Source: Candidatus Methanobinarius endosymbioticus (GTDB taxonomy: Archaea > Methanobacteriota > Methanobacteria > Methanobacteriales > Methanobacteriaceae). From it: 64,000 bases of DNA. Position 1 is the first letter of the stretch. Every line of letters begins with the position of its first letter. The notes below the pieces were generated by a model that was not told the origin of the DNA, made no database searches, and was given only the letters and a program-made list of their open reading frames with translations. Both the position numbers and the translations under genes were made by a program. Location of the stretch: assembly GCA_003315655.1 (NCBI GenBank), contig NIZT01000025.1, forward strand, positions 1 through 64,000, read 5' to 3'. Positions 1-11,683 of this stretch are shown piece by piece.

Positions 1-544
1 TTATCAATAAATATATAAATAAAAATCCCCAAATTCTATAATATTTAATCCTGTTTAGTTTAAATCAAATAAATATTTAATATTTAAAAATATCTATAAA
101 CTAATTTTATATACAGCTTCTTATAATTATTCTTATAAGCTATAATACCATAATAATCTTTTTTCTTATTAATAATTATAACCTAACTATTCAATCTATA
201 AATTAATTAATCATGTCAATTAATTTATAATTTAATTAATTTATATATCCTAAATAAACAATTATATTTCTACTAGCTTTTATATTCTAATATATTATGT
301 AAAATTGCGAATAATTCAAAAATGAAAATTAAATAAAATGATTATAAAAGATATTTTATTATTAAATTAAATATAATATAAAATTAATAAACTGATTATA
401 ATTGAATAGTAATATATAATAATATTAATATTTACTACTTTGTTATTTCAAAAATTAATTGAATTTAATTAAATATATAATCGATAATATAATATCATAA
501 ATTTATAATAAATTCAAATTGAAAGAATATGGAAGGTAGATTAA
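1..544. other. AT-rich intergenic stretch, no gene seen
   Basis: Almost pure A/T sequence with stops in all frames and no recognisable protein or RNA. A purine-rich GGAAGG sequence at about 531-536 is a plausible ribosome binding site for the following CDGSH gene. Confidence 0.6.
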
Positions 545-1252
545 ATGAAAATAAAAATAACAAAAGAGGGATCATATATATTTAGTGGAAATATTCCACT
601 ATATAAAGAAACAATGGTTTGTGATAAAGAAAAAATAAAATCTGGGGAAACTTATGCACTTTGTAGATGTGGAAAAAGTAGTAACAAACCATTTTGTGAT
701 GGATCACCTATCAATTATAATTTTGATGGAACTGAACTAAGTGAACTAGCTAGTAAAAAAATTTATAAAGAAAGTTTAACAGTGTTTGAAACAGATAGCT
801 TCATTTAGAGGATGCAATAGAATTATGTGATCATTCTAGATTTTGTCAACAAGGTGAATGAATACGAGCACTTATGGAAAAAGGAAATCCTGATTCAATA
901 GCTCTTGCAAAAGAAAAAGCACCTAACTGCCCATCTGGAAGATTTTAATAATGGATAAAGAAAATGGAGACACTACTCAAAGAGATTATGAAAAAGAAAT
1001 AGTCATTATTCATGACCAAGGAAAAGATTGTGAAGGCCCCATATAGGTAAAAGGAAAAATTCCTGTTGAAAGTGAAGATGGAGAATTTTATGAAACTAGA
1101 AATAGAGTAACTCTTTGTAGATATGGACAATCTAAACATAAACCCTTTTGTGATGGTAAACATTGGATGTCATCTGAAGCTCAAAGTAACTTCAGAAAAA
1201 AATGGAATTTAAAAGAAACTTATATAAAAAAGATTCTGATAAGAAAGATTAA
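545..1252 (+). pseudogene. Decayed CDGSH iron-sulfur domain protein (two CDGSH motifs)
   Basis: CDGSH proteins bind a 2Fe-2S cluster through three Cys and one His and take part in redox or Fe-S handling; the exact role here is unknown. The first open piece (87 aa) contains CRCGKSSNKPFCDGSP. Downstream, in other frames, follow a CDHSRFC...CPSGRF segment and a second motif, CRYGQSKHKPFCDGKH. Together these match a two-motif protein of about 230 aa. The reading frame is broken by a frameshift near 806, a TGA at 859-861, a shift or stop near 945, a TAG at 1044-1046 where GPI-stop-VKG suggests a lost Trp, and probably another shift near the 3' end. With this many lesions it is a pseudogene, not a sequencing slip. 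Confidence 0.8.
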
Positions 1253-1461
1253 GCCTAATTATAATATTATATAAAAAGCTAAAAAAGTTTAGAAACTATA
1301 AAAAGCCTAAAAATTATAAAAAATTTATAAAGAATCTATAAAAATGTCATGAATATGATATAAAAATAGTTATGAACTATGAAAAAAACAGCTATAATAT
1401 ATTAATAAATTATCTGATATTCTATATTTAAAGTTTTCGATTATGATCAAATATAAAATAC

Positions 1462-1470
1462 TTTATATAT
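1462..1470 (+). promoter_or_regulatory. TATA box of mer
   Basis: TTTATATAT lies about 33 nt upstream of the mer start codon and is followed by a GGTGAT ribosome binding site at 1492-1497. The layout fits an archaeal promoter with a very short leader. Inferred from spacing only. Confidence 0.5.
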
Positions 1471-1499
1471 AGAACCACTTAAAAATTAATTGGTGATAA

Positions 1500-2468
<969 letters not shown>

Positions 2469-2506
2469 TTATATTCTTTCTTTTATTTTTTTATTTTTTA
2501 TTTTTA
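2469..2506 (+). terminator. T-rich archaeal terminator after mer
   Basis: Directly after the mer stop come several runs of four to seven T on the coding strand, the usual intrinsic termination signal in archaea. No strong hairpin is needed or seen. Confidence 0.45.
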
Positions 2507-2872
2507 TATCCTTATAATATAATTCTATTTTTCTAAACTTATTTTAAAAAATTATTTCAAAACTATTTATTTTAGAAAAAGTTTATCTAACTAACGTTAT
2601 TTAGTGTTATAAAATTATATGTATTATATGTTTTATAACTATCATAAATTATGTGAATATATAAAATAATAAATATACACTAATTAAACATCAATATAAT
2701 AACTAACTTATAAAATAATCATGAAAATGATTAATAAAATATTATTAAGATATATTTAAAATACATCATAATATAAAATAATAAATATTTTATCAAATTT
2801 TATTAAATATAATATAAAATAATTTAATATTAATATATTTAAATTATTAAAATAATTAAAAGGCTGAAATTA
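2507..2872. other. AT-rich intergenic stretch
   Basis: No protein-coding or RNA gene seen. It presumably holds the promoter of the downstream radical SAM gene, whose weak purine-rich site (AAAAGG) lies near 2858-2863. Confidence 0.5.
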
Positions 2873-3976
2873 ATGGAAATTCAACAACTTACAAAAGAAA
2901 TAAGAAATAGCTATCTAGAGAGAATGAAAGTAAGGTCTCCAGAAAAGTTAGCTACTAGCTGGTATCAGGAAGATTTACTTTATGAAGGAAAAGGAAAAAG
3001 TTTATTTGTAATAGTTCCAACACCAGGATGTTCATGGGCATTGGGAGATGGTGGAGGTTGTACAATGTGTAGCTATATTTCAGATTGTACATTAGAACCT
3101 ATTGATAAAAATACTATTATTAATTTATTCAAAAATGAATTAAAGAAACATTTAGATGAAATAAAAGTTGATGGAAAAGAAATGCCAATAGCTATAAAAA
3201 TATTTGCTTCTGGCAGTTTTTTAAATCCCCAGGAAGTTCCTGTAGAAACTAGAAACAAGATATTAAAGATAGTTTCTGAAGTTGATCAAATAAAAGAAGT
3301 AATTGTAGAATCTCGCCCAGAATATGTAAAAAAAGAAGTTCTTGAAGAAATATTTTCAATCATCAAAAATAAATTGTTTGAAGTAAGTATTGGTTTAGAA
3401 TCACAAGATGATTTTATAAGAGAAGAAAAAATAAATAAAGGATTTACAAAGGAAGATTTTGAAAAAGCTGTAAATATTATTAAAGAAATAGATCACGAAG
3501 ATAATGAATATACAGCTAAATGTAAAGCATATATTTTTGTTAAACCTATACTAACATCGGAAAAAGAAGCTATTGAAGAAGCTAAAAACACAGCTAAATA
3601 TGCCGAAGATGTTGGAGTAGATAGAATCTCATTTTGTCCAGCTACAATTCATAAAGGAACATTAATTGAAAGATTATGGAGAAAAGGATCCTATAAACCC
3701 CCTTGGATATGGAGTGTTGTTGCTATTATTAATGATGCTAGAAAAAACATATCAATACCAACATTTATGGATACATCTGGTTTTGGATCACGGAGAGGAC
3801 CATATAATTGTAAAAAATGTAATAAAGATTTAAAACACGCCATCATAAAAGCTACTCTACAACAAAAACCTATAGAAGATTATGAATGCCAATGTAAAAA
3901 AGAATGGGTAAGTGAAATAAAATCTTCAAATTTAAATAAATCTAAAACAAAAACTAAACATTTACCTCTAATATAA
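2873..3976 (+). CDS. Archaeosine biosynthesis radical SAM protein RaSEA
   Basis: RaSEA works with ArcS to convert the lysine adduct of preQ0 into archaeosine (G+) at position 15 of archaeal tRNAs. The 367-aa protein starts with the family's SWYQEDLLYEGKGKS region. It carries an unusual Fe-S motif, C53-x9-C63-x2-C66, within GCSWALGDGGGCTMC. The middle holds SIGLESQDDF, typical of radical SAM barrels. A C-terminal CKKC (about residues 315-318) and CQC suggest a zinc site. It is a single gene flanked by long spacers, intact, and of the usual length. The function is from family knowledge; the Cys motifs are seen directly. Confidence 0.88.
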   Translation: MEIQQLTKEIRNSYLERMKVRSPEKLATSWYQEDLLYEGKGKSLFVIVPTPGCSWALGDGGGCTMCSYISDCTLEPIDKNTIINLFKNELKKHLDEIKVDGKEMPIAIKIFASGSFLNPQEVPVETRNKILKIVSEVDQIKEVIVESRPEYVKKEVLEEIFSIIKNKLFEVSIGLESQDDFIREEKINKGFTKEDFEKAVNIIKEIDHEDNEYTAKCKAYIFVKPILTSEKEAIEEAKNTAKYAEDVGVDRISFCPATIHKGTLIERLWRKGSYKPPWIWSVVAIINDARKNISIPTFMDTSGFGSRRGPYNCKKCNKDLKHAIIKATLQQKPIEDYECQCKKEWVSEIKSSNLNKSKTKTKHLPLI

Positions 3977-4256
3977 TAGAACAAAAACATAAATTATCAA
4001 TAAAAAAGATATAATAACAATACTCATAATTTTTATTATTCTATTAATAAACTTTAAACTTGATTTTAAAGAATAATATCAAAATAATGTTTAAAAGAAT
4101 ATATAAATTAATTAGCATACGTAATTTTATATGTTTATAAAACGATTATATAATTATTATGTATATTATACTAAAAAATATAAATAATAAGGTTATAAAA
4201 ATATAATAAAAAATATTTTCAAATATTTAAAATGGTTTGTAGTATGGAGGTTTAAT

Positions 4257-4739
4257 ATGAAAAAAACAATGATTAGTCTATTAGCAATAACCTTAGGTAT
4301 TATTATAATAACATTTCCAATATTAGGAATAATAGGGACTCAAGCTATCATTGGAGTAGGAGTTCTTTTAATGGGTGTTTTTTTATTAGTTACAGGAATT
4401 TCAGAAATAGATTATAGTCCTACCAGAGGAATAGTTACACTGATTATAGGTATTTTAATACTTATTTTAGGTTTAGTTTTATTATTTAGTCAAAATACAT
4501 TTGCATTTCTAGCTGCACTAACAATATATTTAGCTGGAATATTGCTCATTGTTGTAGGTCTTATGACATTAATAGGAAATAAAGAAAGTGGATTTGCATT
4601 TTGGAGCGGAGTTATTGGAATAATATTAGGTGTATTATACATAATATTAGGAACTTATGCTCAAGATCCAATAGTTTTAGGGGCTTTAATTGGTATTTGG
4701 TTGATAATAACTGGAATACTGAGATTAACTGATAAATAA
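4257..4739 (+). CDS. DUF308 (HdeD-like) multi-spanning membrane protein
   Basis: The 160-aa protein is almost entirely hydrophobic, with five or six predicted membrane helices rich in Ile, Leu and Gly. It has the repeated pattern of short-loop helices typical of the DUF308/HdeD family, such as GVGVLLMGVFLLVTGI and the repeat LIGIWLIITGILRL. The biochemical role is unknown; the bacterial relative HdeD is linked to acid stress. A strong GGAGG site at about 4246-4250 precedes the ATG. It stands alone between long spacers, intact. The family call rests on pattern recognition and not on catalytic residues. Confidence 0.72.
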   Translation: MKKTMISLLAITLGIIIITFPILGIIGTQAIIGVGVLLMGVFLLVTGISEIDYSPTRGIVTLIIGILILILGLVLLFSQNTFAFLAALTIYLAGILLIVVGLMTLIGNKESGFAFWSGVIGIILGVLYIILGTYAQDPIVLGALIGIWLIITGILRLTDK

Positions 4740-4830
4740 ACAATATCCAACTTTATCAATATCTAATTTTTTAAATTTATAAATTTATTTTATTTTTTAT
4801 TTATTCTATAGTTTATTTTATATTAATTAT

Positions 4831-5498
4831 TTATTTTATATTTATATTTATTAATTGATTATATGAATTTATTGATAGTTCCAAAAATCTTTCTTGGGTT
4901 TTTGTTAATTTCTTTTCTTTTTCAATGAATCCTTTTTCAAATTTATTCAATTCTTCTTTATCCACATCATAAATATTTCCTTCATCATAGACCCCACTTA
5001 TCCCATTTAAAGCATTGAAGTACAAGTCCAATACCAACAATACTGCAGGATATTTTTCGTCCTTATTTGTTATTTTATATTCTTCCTATTCTTTGAATCC
5101 AAATTGTTTATAGTAATTAAGATCACCGTATAGTAATACAGCTTTATATCCCATTTCCCTTGCTATTTGAGTAGTGTAATTTATCAGTTCACTTTCAATT
5201 CCATTGTTTTGATATTTAGGCAATACACTTATTGGTCCAAGAGTCAATACCTTGTGTTCTTTATCATTATCCACTATTCTTGCTTTTACATATATAATAT
5301 TTCCAACAATTTTTTCATTATGAGTTGCAATGAAATCAATTCTTTAACAAATTCATTTCTATTGCTTAATTTATGAATAATTAAATGTTCAGAACATCTC
5401 GGAGAATGAACATTCCAAAATGCTTCTTTAGTTATCTCTTCAACCGGTTTATAATCCTTTTTTTCTTCTGTTCTTAATTTAATTTTCATAAAATCCAA
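4831..5498 (-). pseudogene. Decayed GNAT family N-acetyltransferase
   Basis: Three consecutive minus-strand fragments assemble into one acetyltransferase of about 220 aa. The N-terminus is MKIKLRTEEKKDYKPVEEIT, with WNVHSPRCSEHLIIHKL. The middle is VLTLGPISVLPKYQNNGIES, the acetyl-CoA binding motif A (Q-x-x-G-I-x/G). The C-terminus holds YYKQFGFKE and a short tail. A one-base frameshift near 5345 and an in-frame TAG after GFKE (about 5083-5088) break it. The arrangement resembles the YhbS-like GNAT group. Substrate unknown. Confidence 0.78.
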
Positions 5499-5820
5499 CT
5501 TTATAATTTATATATTTATTATATTATTTCTTAACATATTATATAGAAAATATTTACAAAAGAAATTATTTATATTTTCATTTCTAAAATCTTTTTTCAA
5601 AAAGTATTTTATTTAATCATGTATAATATAGTTTTAAGTAAAATTATTTAATTATAATATGTTGTTCAATTATTAAAAAATAATTTATAATAAAAAATAT
5701 AAATAGGATAAAATTATTAGGTTAAAAGATTAATCATAAAAATAAATTATAAAATTAAATAATAAAATGAAATAAATCTCAAATTAAAAGAGATTATAAA
5801 ATCTATATATTGGTATAAAA
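5499..5820. other. AT-rich intergenic stretch
   Basis: Between two divergent decayed genes. A/T runs only; no gene or repeat seen. Confidence 0.5.
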
Positions 5821-7183
5821 ATGATAGGAATAAGTGCAGACTTTGATCCAGTCCATTTAGGACATGTGAAATGGATTGAAAAGGAAGAGAAATATCTGAA
5901 GAAACTGGAGATGAAGTTGTGGTATACTTAAATAAGGGTTTCAGTGCAAATCATGCTCCATTTTTGTACCATTCAAAGCTAGAAAATATATGGCATTAGC
6001 TGCTGGAGTTGATAAAGTAATAGCTATCGAAGGCCTTCATCACAGACTAATTTTAGCATATAGTGTTCCTATTAGAATAGGTGTGATGATAGAAGATGGA
6101 ATGGTTGATTATGTGGATGCAGCGAATGTTTCTACTCCAAAAATCATTAAACATTCACAGAAATTTGTAAAACAAGGAATATTTGTAGGAATTCCTCGAA
6201 ATCTTCCTAATCGTGCTGTTATACGATGGTTTGCTGTAAATGAATTTTTAAAGAAAAAATATAATAGAAATATGAATTTCCATATAATTCCAGAACTAGA
6301 ATTTGATGGAAAAATATCAGGAAGAGAAATTAGAAAATCTATCATTGAAAATAATATGGAAATACCTGAAGAAGTAAAAGAACTACTTCCAAAAACAAGC
6401 ACAAAAATTTTAGAGAATGAACTGAAAAAAGGCACCATTCCTGGAGAAAAATATTGGAAAAACATGACTAAAAGAATGAATACCTGTTCTCGACCTAATC
6501 TTATGAATATAGCTTATTTAAATGGTAATGCTATCAATGAAATAATAAAAGGAAGAGTTTATAGAGATGAAGAATCTATCTGGGCAACATTCAGACGAGC
6601 AGGCTATGGACCAGTTTTAACTCGTTTAGCTATTAGTGCCATAGAAGAAAAAGTAACCAGACAAGAAGTTGTAAATTTAATGAGAGAATATGAACAAAAA
6701 GGAGTCATACCTCAAGAACAAAGTGTAGATAAAGTTATTGAAAGATCTTTTTATGTAGCTACCCAATGTGAAAAAGGAGAAGAAGCTAGTATAGCTAATG
6801 AAAAATTCAGAAACAACCCTAATATTAAAATAAATAATGTTCCACTATCTATTGAAGCAGGATTATATCTCACTGAATTTGAAACAAAAATACTTAATAG
6901 AAACTTAAATAATAAGAATAGAAAATTAGAACAAGATTCATCACCACAAAAACCTTCCCAAGTAAATTTAAATCCCAAAATATATATTGATAAAGATGGA
7001 AAGCTTTCTTGTGAGATCAGAGTAGAAAAGAAAAAAATAAAAACAAATCTAAGAATTGCAGCTAAAGACGTTACATATATAAGATATATTCTTGATTCAC
7101 AATTCATTCCTGTAACATCTGAAATAATAGAAACAAAATCAGGTTTAAGAGTAAGAATTTATATTCATAATAATTATAATTAA
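5821..7183 (+). pseudogene. HIGH-superfamily nucleotidyltransferase, twice frameshifted
   Basis: The reading frame starts at ATG 5821 with MIGISADFDPVHLGHVKW, a classic nucleotidyltransferase start with an HxGH motif at residues 12-15. One base appears to be missing near 5882 (AAAAGG run) and another near 5963 (T run). After that the frame stays open for 397 aa to the stop. The long part contains ISGREIRKSI, resembling the second ISSTxxR motif, and a helical C-terminal region. The general organisation recalls tRNA-Met cytidine acetate ligase-like (TmcAL) and other cytidylyltransferase-like proteins. The substrate is unknown. The piece from 5990 alone lacks the HxGH site and so should be inactive unless the frame is restored. 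Confidence 0.72.
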
Positions 7184-7299
7184 TATTTTATTAAATTTTA
7201 AACTATTTAAACTAAATTAATTATAATTATATTAATTTTATATTAATTTTAATCATTTTTATTATTAATTCTATTATTAATTTATAATGAACGTTATGA

Positions 7300-8121
7300 T
7301 CATTTTATTTCTTTAAATGTATCTTTTGTAGCTTTAATCATTTTATAATTGAAATCAAAATTATTTTTAGAAAAATCATCAGAAAATTCCAAAGATTCTA
7401 AGTTTTTTAATGATTTTAAAAACTCTAAAATTTCATCCATTTCCTCATATTTTCTTTCATGAGAATTAATTAAACTATTAATTCTAGACATTGATTTAGA
7501 TTCAAAATTTTCTCTTTCTGTATAATTTAAAGCTTCAAAAACTTCATTAGTTAAATTTAATTCTTCTGAGATATTGAAAAGTTCATAAAGGATAGCTGTT
7601 ACTCCTTTTGTATAAATACTTCTAAGTATTTTTATATAAGAGCTATCTTCAACCTTTTTTCCAATATATTTAATATTTAGACCAAAATCATTTAAAAATT
7701 CTAAGTCTTTAGCATACTTTCCAGAAAGATATATAACATAATCTTCAGAAGATATTTTTCCAATAATTGCTCCTTTAACAAATTTAGAATTATTTTTAAG
7801 ATTATTTATTCCTATAGTTGTTTTAGGAGAAACATTATTTAGATCTAAAAAAAGATTATTAGTTATTGTAGCATATTCTTTAGCTATTTTAATAGCATCA
7901 TGAGGACTTGTTACTGATATTAAAATATCAGAAAATTTAGCTACTTCTTCAAACGTGTCTAATATAGTTATAGATGAATTTTCACATAATTTCTTAGTTT
8001 TTTCACTCCGATCTTCCGTAGAGCTTAATATTTCAATATTTTCAAATGATGTATTTTTTGACAATAATTTTTTTGATAATATTGAAGCCACTTCTCCAAA
8101 TCCAATGAATCCTATTTTCAA
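7300..8121 (-). CDS. NAD(P)-binding oxidoreductase with DUF1932-type C-terminus
   Basis: The 273-aa protein begins MKIGFIGFGEVASILSKKL, the GxGxxA dinucleotide-binding turn of the 6-phosphogluconate dehydrogenase/beta-hydroxyacid dehydrogenase fold. Residues 60-100 cover the second half of the Rossmann domain (DILISVTSPHDA). The C-terminal helical part includes KILRSIYTKGVTAILYEL, as in DUF1932 proteins. The substrate is not known. It lies 43 bp downstream of the DUF89 gene on the same strand, so the two may be cotranscribed. It ends in TGA followed one codon later by TAA. Intact. Confidence 0.75.
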   Translation of the reverse strand: MKIGFIGFGEVASILSKKLLSKNTSFENIEILSSTEDRSEKTKKLCENSSITILDTFEEVAKFSDILISVTSPHDAIKIAKEYATITNNLFLDLNNVSPKTTIGINNLKNNSKFVKGAIIGKISSEDYVIYLSGKYAKDLEFLNDFGLNIKYIGKKVEDSSYIKILRSIYTKGVTAILYELFNISEELNLTNEVFEALNYTERENFESKSMSRINSLINSHERKYEEMDEILEFLKSLKNLESLEFSDDFSKNNFDFNYKMIKATKDTFKEIK

Positions 8122-8164
8122 TTTAACACCATAATTTTTATTTGAGCTATATATCTTTATTCAA

Positions 8165-9025
8165 TTATAATTTTAAAAGTACATTATCTTTTTCTTCAAC
8201 ACCAATATCTTTAGCTATTGCACTACATTTTGCACAAAGAAGAGAAAAAGCATCTTTTCCTTCAAGATCTATTTCAGTAAGTCCTTCGTAATTTCCCAAT
8301 CCTTTAGCTATTATAAAATCAGAAGAATCAAAAAGTTTTTTAAAATCATCAGATGCTTCTTCATGAATAATTCCTACAGAATCAGTTCCCAGAGTTGTGA
8401 GATTAGCTATTTTATCTAAATCAATAGCTACAGCATCTTCAAGACAAGCATCATTTAATATAGGTTTTTCTTTAAGAGCTACTGTAACTTCTAATCCCAT
8501 TTCATTTAATTTTTCAATAAGTAATTTATCAAAAACAATTTCACCAGTATTATCAGCCAAATATAATACTTTAGCATTGTTATTAATAGCTTCTTTTAAA
8601 AGATCAATGTTATTAACAGATAAATCTTTATCTAAATTAGACATTATAAATTCTTGCGGATCAAAATTCAATCCTAAAGCTCCAAAATCTAATATATTTC
8701 CAACAATAGCTATTTTAATATAATTTTCAAGTGAATCATCTTCTTTTAAAAGAGATTTAATTTTTGGAAGAAATTCCATAGCTATTTTATTTCCCATAAT
8801 CTTTTCATTGGTATAAGGATCTTCACAATTAGTTTTATCTTTAATTATTCTATGCATAGCTGAACCAATTTTATTTGAAGAAGCTCCTTTTTTATAATTT
8901 TTAGCTAAAAAGTTCAAAATATCTTTCATTAAATCTATTTTTAAATCATTATCATCAGTAACTAAGTTCATAGCTTCCCTAGCTTGACGGAGAAAACAAG
9001 CTCCACACTCATAATATACTTTCAT
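8165..9025 (-). CDS. DUF89/ARMT1-family damage-control phosphatase-like protein
   Basis: The 286-aa protein belongs to the DUF89 group of metal-dependent phosphatases thought to remove damaged or side-product sugar phosphates. It starts MKVYYECGACFLRQAREA with the CxxC seen in archaeal members. It contains ADNTGEIVFDKLLIEKL, carrying the conserved DNxGE metal-site signature (about residues 157-163). AKGLGNYEGL near residue 245 is the other conserved family segment. Intact, usual length, upstream of the Rossmann oxidoreductase. The exact substrate cannot be told from sequence. Confidence 0.82.
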   Translation of the reverse strand: MKVYYECGACFLRQAREAMNLVTDDNDLKIDLMKDILNFLAKNYKKGASSNKIGSAMHRIIKDKTNCEDPYTNEKIMGNKIAMEFLPKIKSLLKEDDSLENYIKIAIVGNILDFGALGLNFDPQEFIMSNLDKDLSVNNIDLLKEAINNNAKVLYLADNTGEIVFDKLLIEKLNEMGLEVTVALKEKPILNDACLEDAVAIDLDKIANLTTLGTDSVGIIHEEASDDFKKLFDSSDFIIAKGLGNYEGLTEIDLEGKDAFSLLCAKCSAIAKDIGVEEKDNVLLKL

Positions 9026-9147
9026 AACAGCAAAACACCTTAAAATTGTTAAAATCTAGAATTTTCAATTGAATCCATCAAATATTAATCATATTATAAA
9101 TCTTCTGACTCAATAATCTCAAATAAAAGTAAAGTTACTTTTTCACC

Positions 9148-9411
9148 TTAACCCAAGATTGCTTTATGTTTATTTTTTTCTCCTTTAGGAATGAAAATTA
9201 CATCCCCTTTTTTATATTGCTCTAATTTACCATTATAATTGATAGAAAAGTTTCCTTCAATAACATGTTCAACATGTCCTTCTTGGCACCAATCTTTTTC
9301 TACAAAATCTTCAGAATATTCAACCATTCTGACTTGTTGATTTCCATTTATAAATGACTTTATTCGTGCCCCTTTTGTAGATTCATCCCAAGATATTTTA
9401 TCAAATTCAAT
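9148..9411 (-). CDS. Small cupin-domain protein with apparent ATT start
   Basis: About 87 residues form a single cupin barrel. EGHVEHVIEGNFSINYNG carries the histidines and glutamate of cupin motif 1. KKGDVIFIPKGEKNKHK carries motif 2. The role is unknown. An ATG at 9483 would add a hydrophobic leader unlike any cupin. The best ribosome binding site (GGAG, about 9419-9422) instead sits seven bases before ATT GAA TTT at 9411. I infer that the original ATG has become ATT, or that ATT is used as start. The gene follows the ThiS-like gene directly and may be translationally coupled to it. Confidence 0.6.
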   Translation of the reverse strand: MEFDKISWDESTKGARIKSFINGNQQVRMVEYSEDFVEKDWCQEGHVEHVIEGNFSINYNGKLEQYKKGDVIFIPKGEKNKHKAILG

Positions 9412-9479
9412 AATTTGACTCCATTTTATCCACCAGTTAAGTATATAAAAAAATAATAACCATATTATATAAAAAAAAC

Positions 9480-9680
9480 TCATCCACCATAAATAATTTG
9501 TATAAGATGAATTTCATCCCCATTTTCAATTTTTTCATCTTCTATAACGATATCCCCATTTTTTTTAGCTATTATTATTTCTGAGGAAAGTTCCATTTCA
9601 TCCAATACATTTTTTATAGAAGTATCTTTATTGAGAGATTTAATCTCTTTTTTATCATTAAATATGAGTGTAAAATTCAT
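9480..9680 (-). CDS. ThiS/MoaD/SAMP-like small sulfur carrier
   Basis: A 66-aa ubiquitin-fold protein (MNFTLIFNDKKEIKSL...) that ends exactly in YGG. The exposed C-terminal Gly-Gly is the hallmark of sulfur carriers that are adenylated and thiocarboxylated. It lies 25 bp downstream of the NcsA-like thiolase gene on the same strand, which suggests it delivers sulfur for tRNA 2-thiouridine or a cofactor. The stop is TGA immediately after the GG codons, which is good evidence that TGA is a real stop in this organism. The next gene begins at or near this point. Carrier versus molybdopterin role is not decidable. Confidence 0.82.
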   Translation of the reverse strand: MNFTLIFNDKKEIKSLNKDTSIKNVLDEMELSSEIIIAKKNGDIVIEDEKIENGDEIHLIQIIYGG

Positions 9681-9705
9681 TGTATCCCATTATATTTTTA
9701 TTAAT

Positions 9706-10638
9706 TTATAAAACAACTTTTTTATCTAATTCATTTAAAAAGGTACATGTCCTACATATTTCATTAGAAGAAGGTTCTCCACAAATAGAACATTTTTCAA
9801 ACTGAAAATTATTCTTGTGTTCATTTTTTAAAGCTGTTTTGATCTTATCAAAACCACTTAATGTAGAATACATGATAGTTGGATGGTTTTTTGATAAATT
9901 TTTAATTATTTCCCCTATTTCTCCTCTGAAAGATTCTTCTGAATAAAGACAGCCAGTTAAGTGAACTTCTAAATTTTTTGCTAAAACATAGAGCCCTACT
10001 TCTTTTTCTGGAATTTCACGAAGAGGTTTTATTTTCGGAGCAAAAAGAAGACTTTTTGATTCTGTTTTAGGTCCCATTTTGGTCAAATTATCAACATTTC
10101 CTTCCAGATAATTCATTAAAATAGCTTGAGTTTCATCATCCAGATTATGGCCAGTAGCTATTTTAGTAGCACCAAAATCTCTTGCTGCTCGATTTATTAT
10201 CCAACGTCTGAAAACACCACAATAAGTACATGACCCCCTATGTTCAGGATTATCCATGATTTCATCAAGTGTAATATCAAAAGAATCTTTAAAAGAGACT
10301 ACCTGGTGATCTATATCTAAACGTTTGACATGGTTGATAGCTATATCTACCCCATCTTGACGATATCCATCTATACCTTCATCTACAGTAACAGCACATA
10401 TGTCAATTATATTCCTCTCACGAAATGTATCAAGAATATCAAGAAGAGTTACACTATCTTTACCACCAGATAAAGCAACAAGAACATTATCTCCTTTTTC
10501 AAGAAGTTTTTCTTTTTTTATAGTTTTTATTATCTTTTTTTGAATACTTTCAACAAAACAATCTTTGCAAAGAGTTTGACCAGACTGTTTTCGTTTTATA
10601 ATTATCTTAGGATTTCCACATTTTGTACAAGTTTCCAT
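9706..10638 (-). CDS. NcsA/TtuA-type tRNA 2-thiolation ATP-PPase
   Basis: Predicted to activate a tRNA uridine by adenylation and thiolate it. The 310-aa protein has N-terminal zinc cysteines (CTKCG, then CKDC), the PP-loop SGGKDS at residues 57-62, [10 protein letters not shown] and GHNLDDETQ in the middle, and a C-terminal zinc finger [16 protein letters not shown]. This arrangement is that of the TtuA/NcsA (TIGR00269) family. It heads a minus-strand group with the ThiS-like carrier and cupin, supporting a sulfur-transfer role. Intact and full length. Confidence 0.88.
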   Translation of the reverse strand: METCTKCGNPKIIIKRKQSGQTLCKDCFVESIQKKIIKTIKKEKLLEKGDNVLVALSGGKDSVTLLDILDTFRERNIIDICAVTVDEGIDGYRQDGVDIAINHVKRLDIDHQVVSFKDSFDITLDEIMDNPEHRGSCTYCGVFRRWIINRAARDFGATKIATGHNLDDETQAILMNYLEGNVDNLTKMGPKTESKSLLFAPKIKPLREIPEKEVGLYVLAKNLEVHLTGCLYSEESFRGEIGEIIKNLSKNHPTIMYSTLSGFDKIKTALKNEHKNNFQFEKCSICGEPSSNEICRTCTFLNELDKKVVL

Positions 10639-10975
10639 ATTACTTCACTACAATTTTTAGCATAAATTAATATTTATTAATCTTATTAAAGTATAAAATA
10701 TATAATTATAAGACTAATAAAATCATGATTTTAATAAATATTTAATGAATATTTAATAAATATTTTATAATTCGATGAAAATTCTATATTTTAATAATTT
10801 TCAATATATTATAATTTATTTTTATTTAATTTAATAGTTTATTATATAATTAGTTTTTTAGTAAAATAATATAAAAAAATAGATATTTTAATAATATAAT
10901 TAATTACAAATTATTATATTAATCATGATTATTTTATTAATATATTTTAATTATATTTTAATTATAGTTGATAAA
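10639..10975. other. AT-rich intergenic stretch between divergent genes
   Basis: Presumed promoters for the divergent NcsA-like and secreted-protein genes lie here, but no clear operator, RNA or repeat is visible. Confidence 0.45.
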
Positions 10976-10999
10976 ATGAATTGAAAAATAGTATTAATC

Positions 11000-11548
11000 A
11001 TGATATTAATAATTTTAATAGGTTTACTAGGAGCTTATTTTATTTTAAATGTTGATAATGGTAATAATGAAAATATTATAAAAAATAATGTTAATCATCA
11101 TGATAAAAATAATATTTCATCTATCAATGAATCTTTAAATCTTAAAGAGGAAAAAACAAATATAAATGGTTTAGCTACAATGATTCCAGCTAAATATTCG
11201 AATGGAACTATTAAAAATAGCCCTGGAATCCAAACCTATGGGAAATATGATGAAGATAGTATTTATGTCACAGTTTATGATGATTCATCGGATGGAAATG
11301 AAGTTTATCAAGGCGATATAGATTATTTTGCTTCTGGAATAGGTAACAAAGATAATAATCCTAAACAAGAAACTGTAACTATATTAAGTAATGAAATTTT
11401 ATACGTTACGCAACATTCTGATACAAGAGGAGATTATAGGTTAGCATTTTTTAAAGTGAATGATAAAAAAGTCCTTATAGAATGGTTAGGAACTGAAATC
11501 ACTCCAGATATAAAAAATATAATTTATGGTTTTTATGAATTGAATTAG
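11000..11548 (+). CDS. Predicted membrane-anchored secreted protein, unknown function
   Basis: The 182-aa product begins with one hydrophobic helix (MILIILIGLLGAYFIL) followed by an Asn-rich linker and a soluble extracellular domain of about 130 aa. I do not recognise the family. An upstream in-frame ATG at 10976 would give a more natural signal anchor, but its third codon (10982-10984) is TGA. Either translation starts at 11000 or the gene has just acquired a nonsense mutation. The stop is TAG. Single gene between long spacers; function cannot be inferred. Confidence 0.55.
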   Translation: MILIILIGLLGAYFILNVDNGNNENIIKNNVNHHDKNNISSINESLNLKEEKTNINGLATMIPAKYSNGTIKNSPGIQTYGKYDEDSIYVTVYDDSSDGNEVYQGDIDYFASGIGNKDNNPKQETVTILSNEILYVTQHSDTRGDYRLAFFKVNDKKVLIEWLGTEITPDIKNIIYGFYELN

Positions 11549-11683
11549 TATAAATTTAACAGTGTTTATAATTTAAATAAAAAATAATTTGATAAAATAA
11601 ATTTAAATTTAAAATTTATTTTAAAATTTAATTTAAATATTGAATAAGAAAGATTTTAAAGAATTAAAATGCTTAATATTTTT

